Assembly (NCBI RefSeq): GCF_017562075.2 | Contig: NC_054082.1 | Coordinates: forward strand, 9,377,050 to 9,441,049 | DNA length: 64,000 nucleotides | Origin: Anopheles merus | Lineage: Eukaryota > Arthropoda > Insecta > Diptera > Culicidae | Direction of reading: 5' to 3' | Program-made: the position numbers and the translations under genes | The notes under the pieces: model-generated | Seen by the model: the letters and a program-made list of their open reading frames with translations, nothing else | Told to the model about the DNA's origin: nothing | The model's database searches: none | Part shown: piece after piece, positions 1 through 9,833 of the stretch | How positions within the stretch are numbered: the first letter of the stretch is position 1 | How the letters are laid out: every line of letters begins with the position of its first letter

Positions 1-817
1 GCGCCAGCAAGTTGAAGTTCACTTTGGACCCTTTTTTCTACGCCCATCTACGCACTGAAGAAGAGGCAGCGCAACGCGGACACTTTCTTCTTGCAATCGC
101 TAGATGCTACGTAAGACCAAGGCACTTTCTTCTTCTTCTTCTTCGAAGTCGCACGGTGGCGAGGCAGTCGGGACATGTGTGGATGACATTTGTTGCAAGA
201 AATTGTTCAAATAATTTAATAATATTGCTACTTTAGATAAATTTTATGCATATGGGCTTTTAATATGTAAAGTGATAATTTTTAATGAAAAACAAACTTA
301 TTTTCTTAACGGTAATATTTTGTATACTCTAACTAGAAGTACGAATCAGCACGATGGTTGCATTTTCTGTATGGATTTCTTTTTATCTGGTAAATATATG
401 GTCCAATTCCGTTCCAAACAATAAAACGAGACTAATTTTATTTAAATTTAAAACTTAAAAGTCATTGTTTATTTTACCTAAAAAAAAAATAATCCAAATA
501 TATGAGCACCCCTGAAACGTCAAAATTGACAAGCGGGCGAAAACGCACGGGCGAAGTGACGTGTTCGGGCATCGCAAGTTTACGTGGTTTTGTTGGTGGT
601 CACGGAAGCACGGACTGGTGAATGCGCACACTTTTTAATATGTTTTAGTTGTGAAACTACGGTCTTTTGTGTGTGAAAACTGCTGGAAACAGTTTCTAGA
701 GTATCGACCATTCTCGTACGGCGGTAGGTAAGTGCTTTGACAGGGTATACTTTAAGCCTTAGGCAGCTGGTTTTCCTCAGCATCGCTGTATCTGTATCAC
801 TCTTCCGCACAGGCACG
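1..817. other. Left-edge sequence and SEC23 upstream region
   Basis: Bases 1-235 carry a plus-strand open frame of 74 codons that includes a TTC repeat near 129-144. On the minus strand an ATG at 45-47 opens a frame running off the left edge, which could be the start of a divergent gene. Neither can be confirmed from so little sequence. Bases 240-560 are AT-rich with nothing recognisable. Bases 600-817 are probably the SEC23 5' UTR. They contain a consensus donor (GTAAGT at 728-733) and a pyrimidine-rich acceptor ending at 780, which would remove a 53-nt intron. Confidence 0.4.
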
Positions 818-3800
818 ATGACGACGTACGAGGAATTCATTCAGCAAAACGAAGACCGGGACGGTATCCGGTTCACGTGGAACGTGTGGCCTTCGAGCCG
901 GATCGATTCGACGCGCCTGGTCGTACCGCTCGGATGTCTCTACCAGCCGCTGAAGGAGCGCCCGGATCTACCCCCGATCCTGTACGATCCGGTCGTGTGC
1001 ACGCGCCAGACGTGTCGGGCGATACTGAACCCGCTCTGCCAGGTGGACTACCGGGCGAAGCTGTGGGTGTGCAACTTTTGCTTCCAGCGCAATCCGTTCC
1101 CGCCGCAGTATGCCGCCATCTCGGAGCAGCACCAGCCAGCCGAGCTGATCGCCGGGTTCAGCACGATCGAGTACACGATCACGCGCGCGCCCTGCATGCC
1201 GCCGGTGTTTCTGTTCGTCGTGGACACGTGCATGGACGAGGAGGAGCTGACCGCGCTGAAGGACTCGCTGCAGATGTCGCTCAGCCTGCTGCCCGCGAAC
1301 GCGCTGGTCGGGCTGATCACCTTCGGCAAGATGGTGCAGGTGCACGAGCTCGGCACGGAGGGCTGCTCGAAAAGCTACGTGTTCCGTGGCACGAAGGACC
1401 TGAGCGCGAAGCAAATCCAGGACATGCTCGGTATTGGGCGCGGGCCCGGCCCGCAACAGCCGGGCCAGCAGCAGCAGGCGATGCGGGGTGCGGCCGCACC
1501 ACCCGCCCCGCCGGCCAACCGGTTCCTGCAGCCGCTGCACAAGTGTGACATGGCGCTGACCGATCTGCTCGGCGAGCTGCAGCGCGATCCGTGGCCGGTG
1601 CCGCAGGGCAAGCGGTACCTGCGCTCGACCGGGGCGGCCCTCTCGATTGCGGTCGGGCTGCTGGAGTGCACCTACCCGAACACGGGCGGGCGCATCATGC
1701 TGTTCGTCGGCGGGCCCTGCTCCCAGGGCCCCGGTCAGGTGGTGGACGATGAGCTGAAGCACCCGATCCGCTCACATCACGACATCCAGAAGGACAATGC
1801 CAAGTTCATGAAGAAGGCGATCAAACACTACGATGCGCTGGCGCTGCGCACGGCCACCAACGGGCACTGCATCGACATCTACTCGTGCGCCCTCGACCAG
1901 ACGGGGCTGATGGAGATGAAGCAGTGCTGCAATTCGACCGGCGGCCACATGGTGATGGGCGATTCGTTCAACTCGTCGCTGTTCAAGCAAACGTACCAGC
2001 GGGTGTTTGCGGCCGACCAGAAGGCCGAGCTGAAGATGGCGTTCAACGGCACGCTGGAGATTAAGTGTTCGCGCGAGCTCAAAATCGAGGGCGGCATCGG
2101 CTCGTGCGTGTCGCTCAACGTGAAGAACGCGTCCGTTTCGGACACGGAAATCGGCATGGGCAACACGGTGCAGTGGAAGCTGTGCACCATGACGCCGAAC
2201 ACGACGATGGCGTTCTTCTTCGAGGTGGCCAACCAGCACGCCGCCCCCATACCGCAGGGTGGCCGCGGTTGCCTGCAGTTCATCACGCAGTACCAACATT
2301 CCAGCGGGCAGCGACGCATACGCGTGACGACCGTCGCACGCAGCTGGGCAGACGCGACCGCCAATCTGCACATGATCAGTGCCGGGTTCGATCAGGAGGC
2401 GGCCGCCGTGCTCATGTCGCGCATGGTCGTGTACCGGGCCGAGTCGGACGATGGGCCCGACACGCTGCGGTGGGTCGATCGGCAGCTGATCCGCCTGTGC
2501 CAGAAGTTCGGCGAGTACGGCAAGGACGATGCGAACAGCTTCCGGCTGGCGGAGAACTTTTCGCTCTTCCCGCAGTTCATGTACCATCTGCGCCGCTCGC
2601 AGTTCCTGCAGGTGTTCAACAACAGCCCGGACGAAACGACCTTCTACCGGCATATGCTGATGCGCGAGGATCTGACCCAGTCGCTGATCATGATACAGCC
2701 GATCCTGTACTCGTACTCGTTTAACGGGCCGCCGGAACCGGTGCTGCTAGACACGTCCTCCATACAGCCGGACCGGATCCTGCTGATGGACACGTTCTTC
2801 CAGATACTGATCTTCCACGGCGAAACCATTGCACAGTGGCGCAAGGACAAGTACCAGGACATGCCCGAGTACGAGAACTTCAAGCAGCTGCTGCAGGCCC
2901 CGGTGGACGACGCGCAAGACATCCTGCAGACCCGGTTCCCGATGCCCCGATACATCGACACGGAGCAGGGCGGCTCGCAGGCTCGGTTCCTGCTGTCGAA
3001 GGTGAATCCGTCGCAAACCCACAACAACATGTACGCGTACGGGCAGGTAAGTGTCGTGCCGAGTGAAAACAGGCTGTTTAACAACAACAACAAAAACGAT
3101 TGTTTAATATTTTTGTATTCCCCCGTGTGCTCTTTTTTGTATGTATTTGTGTGTGGTTGTTGTACGATTGAATTGCAATTGCAACATTGATCATATGTCT
3201 CCATTGATCACACTTTCTCAACGCGGTTATACGACCCGCCTACGACGTACCCGACGGGGCCTTGCGCGGACACACAACTTTATTCTTATCATGAACCATC
3301 TCATTGGCTCCACACGTGGACCTCGATCTCTCGTCTCTCGATTGTCTTCCTACCTTCCCCACGTACCGAAACTCCGGGTTTCAACACATACATACACACA
3401 CACATTGGCAGATGGCGGTACCGAGTGCGGTAGATATTTTTTGAAACTTTTTTTGTTTACTTCTTAAATTACTTCTTAAAGTATTGTATCAAAACTGTTC
3501 ATAACTACCGGTGTACTGTACTCTCTCTCTCTCTTTCTCTCTGGTTGATGGGCTGGTCGCACAAAAGCACAATGTACATTCTACACACATACATCACTTT
3601 TAACTACGGGTTTCCTTCATTCGCATTACTAATTATGGGAAGAGGATTCAGTTAACATTCAGTACTATTGGGATTCTGGGAAAGAAAAAGGGATAAAGGA
3701 GTTTTGTTATCAGGGGCGATATGTTTTTTTAACTACACTTTTCTCTTCCTTATCTTAATGTAAGATATAACTTATCTTCACGTTTAAGACTGAACATAAA

Positions 3801-4171
3801 TGGGAATTTTTTTAATGAAATTTAAAACTTAAGATACAAGAGGATCAAAAAGTTCACTCTAAACCAAACTGATTTTGTACACAATTAAATCTAAGAAAAT
3901 GATTCATCCTTTCAGCAATGTACAATGTACAGTGGATAAAATGTAGAAAACATTCATTAACCTCTAACAGAAAGCACATATGTTGTCCCAAACTCGTACA
4001 AATGATTGTAATCTTTTATCGTGTTCTCCCTCTCTTTCTCTCCCATCTTATTTAATCAATCAAAATCAATCCCTTATCTAGGACGGTGGAGCCCCCGTGC
4101 TTACGGACGACGTGTCGCTACAAGTGTTCATGGAGCATCTGAAGAAACTGGCCGTATCGTCGACAACGTAA
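818..4171 (+). CDS. Sec23: SEC23, COPII inner-coat GTPase-activating protein
   Basis: SEC23 pairs with SEC24 to form the inner COPII coat. It stimulates SAR1 GTP hydrolysis at endoplasmic-reticulum exit sites. Two coding exons are seen: 818-3046 (743 codons, ends in phase 0 before GTAAGT) and 4082-4171, after an acceptor at 4080-4081. They give 772 residues, the usual length for the family. The zinc site is visible as Cys61, Cys66, Cys85 and Cys88, the spacing known from human SEC23A. A trunk/vWA-like domain, beta-sandwich, helical and gelsolin-like regions follow. The C terminus comes from the short second exon (ends LKKLAVSSTT). A Gln/Pro/Ala-rich insert lies at about residues 208-231. The frame is open upstream to 737, but the ATG at 818 gives the family N terminus (MTTYEEF), so it was chosen. 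The 1,035-nt intron carries no recognised gene. Confidence 0.97.
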
Positions 4172-4630
4172 ACGAAGTACGTCACCATCCATCCCCTCAG
4201 AGCAGAGGCATCAATTCTCAGTGCGCTTCAATTAAGTGTTGTTAAATTGAAAAGCCTTCCCACTGGTGTGGGGCAAAGAGAAACGGCAGTCAACGGGGTG
4301 GTGTATGGCAGCACTACTCACCACATAAGCAGTATATATATAAATATATTTATCGATGTTATAACAGAGAAGTATGCTGGCCACGGGGCGGCACGGTCGC
4401 CATTGCGACAGTGTGTGCGTGTACGTGGTGGCAAGGCAATTTATGTAAGCATTGGTTTGATTTTTGTTTTAAAATTTGGGCAAAATTAGTAACAGTAGCA
4501 GAGCGTTTATAATATGTAGTAGCTAAGTGCAATTGTACGAAGTTCAGTTTAGATGTGACATGCGCTTGATTTTGCTTTGAAAGGGTTGAAGTACACGATC
4601 ATCGGATTAATATCCCGCTCACACTAAACC

Positions 4631-4636
4631 AATAAA
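4631..4636 (+). terminator. SEC23 polyadenylation signal
   Basis: AATAAA lies about 460 nt after the SEC23 stop, with nothing coding in between. It is 119 nt from the oppositely oriented signal of the convergent CHP gene. Confidence 0.7.
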
Positions 4637-4754
4637 GTGTAGAAATCCGTAATGCTGCTACACTTTAGCAAATGGAGCGATTTTCTTTGTGCGATTAACT
4701 ATATCCGAATACAGTAGGCCACGCTTTTGTTGGTTTGGTTTTTAGCAATCCACC

Positions 4755-4760
4755 TTTATT
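4755..4760 (-). terminator. CHP polyadenylation signal
   Basis: TTTATT on the plus strand is AATAAA on the minus strand, 264 nt after the CHP stop. CHP and SEC23 are therefore tail to tail with little spacer. Confidence 0.6.
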
Positions 4761-5023
4761 CCCATTCCTTCAATGCCTATTTACATTCACCATCCCATTG
4801 TTCATTAATATATACCGGTGTCCTTCAAGTGGTGTTCACAATTGTTCACCAAAAGAAGCAAAAAGAAATAAGTTTTGTGCCTCTTGAAATCATTGTCTAC
4901 CTATTATCTACATACTCTGGAATAAGGAAGCAAACCCACTCCCACACAAACACACACACACACACCATTGTTGCGGTCTCGGCTGTTGATCTTAGCTGCT
5001 CGTTCATGATCTGCACCCCGGTT

Positions 5024-6274
5024 TTAGTTCAGGAAGCGGATCGACATCTTCTGCTCCACCTCCGTGCGCTCCAGGGCGCGGCAAAAGTCGTCGAACGAAA
5101 TCTTGCCCACGCCGACCGTATCCGCTTCCACGATCGTGCGCTCCGCGATGCTGTTCAGCTGGTCCTGGCTAATGTTTGCTCCGACCATCATCTGCAGGAT
5201 GTTGAGCAGCTCGTCGCGCGAGATCGTCTCATCGTCGTCCAGGTCGTACATCTTGAAGGCGAACCGCAGCTTCTCCTCCCGGCTGTTCAGCCGGTTCTCC
5301 TTGTTCGGCTTGATCGGCCGGAAGTGGGCGAGGACGCGCGTGAACTGGCGGAAGTTGACCCGATCATCGTTGCTGTCGGCAAAGAAGGAGTGCACGATGC
5401 GCTCGCACAGCGGATTGATCGCCAGCTCGGGAATGCGCAGGAAGTCTTCCCGCGAAAGCGTTCCGCAGTCGTTGCGATCCAGCGAGGTGAAGCGGGAGTA
5501 CAGCCGCTCTATCTGGTTTGGTGTAACTGTGGTGGGGGCGGAAAATTTGAAGAAAAAAGCATTTAGCGTTTAGCACAGGTATTCTTTTAGATAGAAATTG
5601 GCAGACAACAATTCCAAAAGAGATAAACAATTAGGAGAAAAATTTTGAGTGTCACGGTGTGTGTGTGTTGTTTTTTTTTACGACCCCTTGCTCAGACGAT
5701 CCAAGTATGCAGTGACACGCGCAAACCCCCCACCCAATGACGTAGTCCCTTTTCGTGCAATCGTATTGCAATCAGACGTGCCGCGCTGAGAAAGCCTTTA
5801 ATTATCTGCCCCGTGCCATGGAGCGTTGCTAAGGTCCAACGTCTAAACACATCCTATTGCTCAACGAGCACCGTGGTCGTGCACACCCTAACGTGCGCTT
5901 ATCGCACCCGTGTTTAATTACGAGCACTTGGGTAAATGAAGGCAAGCTAGATAAAACGGAACGAACGGAAAGTGTGCCGCTGGTGCTCTAATTCTTACGG
6001 AGCCTCCTTGTCGAGGGCGGATGATTGACTTTTTCTAATTACGTTGCACACACTGCGGCCACGGGGTTGTTCCGCAAACACGTACAAACACACATACACA
6101 CACACACCGTGCGCATTTCAAGGTTCTCCAACGCAACATCGACGTTTGAACACTGCAAGAAAAGCAAAAAAAACTTGCTGGCCGCTTGCATTTCCAACGC
6201 TACTTACAGCCAGTCTCCTCGTGGATTTGGGCAATCTCCTCCTCACGCAGCAACAGGGACGATTTGTTACCCAT
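5024..6274 (-). CDS. elm: Calcineurin B homologous protein (CHP1-type EF-hand protein)
   Basis: CHP proteins are myristoylated EF-hand proteins. They bind the cytosolic tail of Na+/H+ exchangers and can inhibit calcineurin. Reading on the minus strand, exon 1 is 6274-6208 (MGNKSSLLLREEE, 22 codons plus one base, donor GTAAGT). Exon 2 is 5526-5024, after a CCACCACAG acceptor. Together they encode 189 residues against 195 for human CHP1. Gly2 follows Met as needed for myristoylation. The EF3 loop at residues 117-128 (DLDDDETISRDE) is canonical. The EF4 loop at 158-169 has valine where acidic residues normally stand at positions 3 and 5. The C terminus EQKMSIRFLN matches the family. The symbol is that of the Drosophila orthologue as I recall it. 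The gene is divergent from OGFOD1, with a MITE in the shared upstream region. Confidence 0.94.
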
Positions 6275-6453
6275 ACTGTTTGCCCTAAAATGCACTTGGT
6301 CTTGGGGAAAACTAAACACAACACTTTTAATCAACGCGCAGAGCAAGCGAACACGACCGCACGAACGACTGGAAAACTTCTAGCAAACTGCGACTGCTTC
6401 TGTTTTTGCTGCCTCTCCGCTCGTTTGCTCCACAATGTCTGTTGACAACACGC

Positions 6454-7276
6454 AAACGAACTAGTGATGGGAGCTCCGGATTGGATTTGTGAATCCACTC
6501 CGACTCCGGCGTTCTTGATCCGGATCCGACTCCGAAATAAATATGGCTTCGAATCCGGCTGCTCCGAATTAACACAGATTCAAATGATTCCGTTTGATTC
6601 CGTTCTACTTCGGTTGAATTCAAATGGTTCCTATTGAATCCGTTTTACTACCGTACTTATTTTGTGCAGCAAAATATTTACTATACAAAAGCAAGTTTCC
6701 AAACAACCCTAGTTCCTAGCTAACATTGCTGTCTTGATAGCTACACTAATTAGCTAAAATTCTTTCGTCTTTGTGCGTACCGGTAGAAACCGTATATTGT
6801 TTTCCATGGTTTTGTGGTTGTTTCCAGATTTTATCCTAACTTTTTTAAAACTAATAATTCAAACAATTTTAAGCAACGTTCAATAGATTGTTGAATAGTT
6901 CAAATTGACTTGTTGAATTTAAATAATTTCTAGAACAATAAGTCGTGATATCAGCCCAAACACAAATAGGAAAATGCTCAAAAATTCTCATGAAACTTAT
7001 AGTATACAGCTGCATGAATATACAGTATATAGGGGCACTGTATAATGCAGACAAAAGAAAATACTTATAAAAGTAGTTATAAGTTACTTGTTATGTATTT
7101 ACTAAGGATAATTAATTTTTTTCAAAAAAATTAAAAAAAAGCTAAACATTTTACCAGGTCAACTGGCTCCTCTTCCACTATCTCCGGAGATAATCCGGAT
7201 TCGAATCCGAAAGCTGCTGGATTCGGATCAATGCGAATCCGGCTGCAGGCTAATTTCGCCCATCACTAAAACGAAC
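6454..7276. mobile_element. Non-autonomous hAT-type element (copy A) with perfect 8-bp target duplication
   Basis: The element spans 6462-7268. It begins TAGTGATGGG and ends CCCATCACTA. It is flanked on both sides by the same 8 bases, AAACGAAC (6454-6461 and 7269-7276). An 8-bp duplication and ends of this kind are typical of hAT transposons. The interior has no transposase frame. Near both ends it holds degenerate 'ATCCGGA / GACTCCGA' repeats, with an AT-rich centre. It sits between the divergent CHP and OGFOD1 genes. Confidence 0.88.
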
Positions 7277-7459
7277 TGTCATCGGTTTGACGTTTTGGCG
7301 GCTGTCTAATGCATTGTATTTTTTTTTTTTGCTTCGCACACGCAAGAAAACAAGGTGGAGCTACTGGTCCACCGATAACTCTGCGGTACAGTTCTAGTCC
7401 CGTTTGGAAAGAGTAGCTGCATGTGCAAGCTGCAGCACGATTGCAAGTAAGCTGTAAGC

Positions 7460-9833
7460 ATGAGTGCGAAGACGCCGAGTGAAGAAACAAAAGCACAAAC
7501 CAAAGCGAGCCGCAGCAGCAGCGATATGGCCACCGACAAGCGGCGGGTGCAGCAGAACGACGATGCCTCCGGAGAACAATGCGAAGCCGGTTCCTCTTCA
7601 GCAGCGCGCGAGGATGGTAAAGCACCTCTTTTCATTTCATTTTCACCTTACAATTTCCCTCCGTGCGCTGTGTGTTCCATTGCCCCCTGTTCCATTGCCC
7701 AAAAGCATCCGAAAGCGTGTGTGTGTGTGTGCGTGCCCGGTGCACATGTACACAAACACACAGAAACACGCGCGCGCGATTTTCCACCCGGACGGAGGGG
7801 ACAACCATGCGCCATGCGCTTTTCGCTTCATGCTCACACGTTTATCCAACATTTTTACCCGGATGAAGGCACTTGAAACGATCGGTTTTTGGTTTAACTT
7901 TCTGTCAAGATAAACCCCAAAACGCCCGCGCTCTACGAAACCGAACCCGCGAAACGCGATGCGCGTCCCGGAAAGTGTTTTATATTTTCAGTACGATCAG
8001 GTTTTGCTTTTAAAATCGTAAGCCGTGTCGGGAGGGCCAGACTCTGGATAAAAAATGATGGGTGAGTGTGATTTTCTTTCGTTTCCTTTCTTGTTTTATT
8101 ATGTGGACTTCTACACAAAACACGTGACAAAACCCGTTCCGATTCCATCTTCCCATCACAAATGGAGTGTGCTTGAATGAGTTCTAACGTGGACGTTCCC
8201 CGTTTTTCTCTCTGTTCCCCCGCTTTTTACAGACACAGCGAAGCCACCCGCCTCCAAACGCACCAAACGATGCGACGACCGCAACACCGAGCTAGTCTCA
8301 ATCAATGGATGCTTTTTCGACGACGAATTCCGCGAACGGTTCAAGGCGGCGTGGCAGCGGCGCGAAACCAGCGCCGGCTGCAATTACGAGCTCAAGCAGG
8401 CCCCGTTCCAGCTGGCCGTGCTGCAAAACTTCCTCCAGGAGGATGCGAAGCGGGCGGACGCCACGAAGCGGCTCGAGGCGGAGTTCAGCACCGTCGACTG
8501 GAAGCGAAAGCAGATGGATCTGTACGAGTTCTACCAGACGGACGATCTGTGCAGCCTCGAGCGGGACTACCTGCAAGCGTTCTACACGGTGCTGAAGGAG
8601 CAGATGATGCCGCTGGTGGAGGAGCTGACCGGTATCAAGCTGACGCACGTGTCCGCCTCCTGCTCGATGTACAACGCGGGCGACTATCTGCTCGTGCACG
8701 ACGACCTGCTGTCCGATCGGCGGATAGCGTACGTGTTCTATCTTAGCCCCTGGGACTGCCACAGACGGTGGCAGGCGAAGGATGGCGGCGCACTGGAGCT
8801 TTTCCGGGCGGACGGGAATCAGCTGCCCGTGTTTCCGGTGACGGACAAGATCTACCCGCAGAACAATCAGCTGGTACTGTTCCGGGTGTGTGAACAATCG
8901 TTCCATCAGGTGGGCGAAGTGACCACCTTCGAGTATCCGCGGTTAACCATCAACGGGTGGTTTCATGGGCCGGCAGCACCAGTGCCGGCTGGCGGGAAGG
9001 GTGCGCTCGCCGGTCCGCAAGCTCCGTCGATCATTATCGATACGCATTACATGAGCCCGCGCAAGATCGACGCCGAGCTGGGCGAGTGGATCAACGACGT
9101 GTACCTCGTGGACGAGGTGAAGCAGAACGTGCAGAAGAAGGTGGAAATGTTTTCGGAAGTATCGCTCGAACAGTTTCTGCTCGGGCCCCGGTTTACGGCA
9201 CTGCTGGAAAGTCTCCGTACCGGGGCGAACCTTGAGTGGAGAATCAAGGGACCGGCCCATTTGCGGAAGTACGAGGTGCTGAACTTTAAAGCACTGCCCG
9301 AGGCCAATCCGTTGCGAGCGTTGTACGATCTGTTCACGAGCAGAACGATGTTCCGGCTGCTGTACGACTACACCGAGCTAGACCTGTACGGGCGGAAGGC
9401 GAAAACGCCCAAATGTGCCATCGAGCTGCAGCGCTGGGAGCGGGGCTGCTACACGGTGCTGGGCGATTCGTCCACGTACGCCGACAGCACGCTGGACATT
9501 ACCTTCTACCTGAACGCGCAGGAAAATGTCGGCGTCATTACGTATCTCGTGCCGGAGGGCGAGGGAAAGGAGCAGGAGCGGCAAGGATCGGCCAATCAAA
9601 GCGATGCGCCGCAAGCGTCGTCATCGTCGACCACCTCGCCGTACACGGAATGCTATGAGGATGATCCAGTGCTGCTAACGCTGCTGCCGAAGGACAATGT
9701 ACTGAACGTGGTGTACCGGGCGGAAGGAACGACCAAGTTTACCAAATACGTTTCGCACAATACGCATCTCGAAAAGGCGGACGGTGATGGTCACGCTTAC
9801 ACCTACATACTGGTGTGCAGCTACAAGGAGTAG
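7460..9833 (+). CDS. sud1: OGFOD1 / Tpa1-type prolyl 3-hydroxylase of ribosomal protein uS12
   Basis: This family of Fe(II)/2-oxoglutarate dioxygenases hydroxylates a proline in ribosomal protein RPS23 (uS12) and affects decoding and stress responses. Exon 1 is 7460-7616 (52 codons plus one base, Ser/Lys-rich). Exon 2 is 8233-9833, after a TTTTTACAG acceptor. The product has 585 residues. The first double-stranded beta-helix holds the iron triad His208, Asp210 (VHDDL) and His277 (SFHQV), plus the 2-oxoglutarate-binding Arg289 (RLTING). The C-terminal half is the second, non-catalytic beta-helix domain of the family. It carries a Ser/Thr/Gln-rich insert near 9570-9640. The symbol follows the Drosophila gene sudestada1 as recalled. 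Intron 1 (7617-8232) contains a candidate first exon of the next gene, PIG-S. Confidence 0.94.
7988..8061 (+). promoter_or_regulatory. Candidate PIG-S promoter and first exon inside OGFOD1 intron 1
   Basis: TCAGT at 7988-7992 fits the arthropod initiator. An A-rich leader follows, then ATGATGG at 8055-8061, directly before a strong donor GTGAGT at 8062. The single base after two Met codons (phase 1) joins exactly to the PIG-S acceptor at 10012 to give MMAAIHIYATIAF. This is the expected short N terminus before the first PIG-S membrane span. The same donor would also be in frame with the OGFOD1 acceptor at 8232. Transcript evidence is not visible from sequence. Confidence 0.55.

Noticed and set aside
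968..2653. Long minus-strand frames (264 and 293 codons) opposite SEC23
   Set aside because: They mirror the GC-rich codons of the real gene, are rich in Arg/His/Leu, and match no family.
4727..5566. 279-codon plus-strand frame opposite CHP
   Set aside because: Antisense shadow of the CHP exon; the minus strand gives a clear EF-hand protein.
7266..7635. Minus-strand frames of 109-119 codons opposite OGFOD1 exon 1
   Set aside because: Cys/Leu/Ser-rich shadows of the promoter and Ser/Lys-rich first exon.
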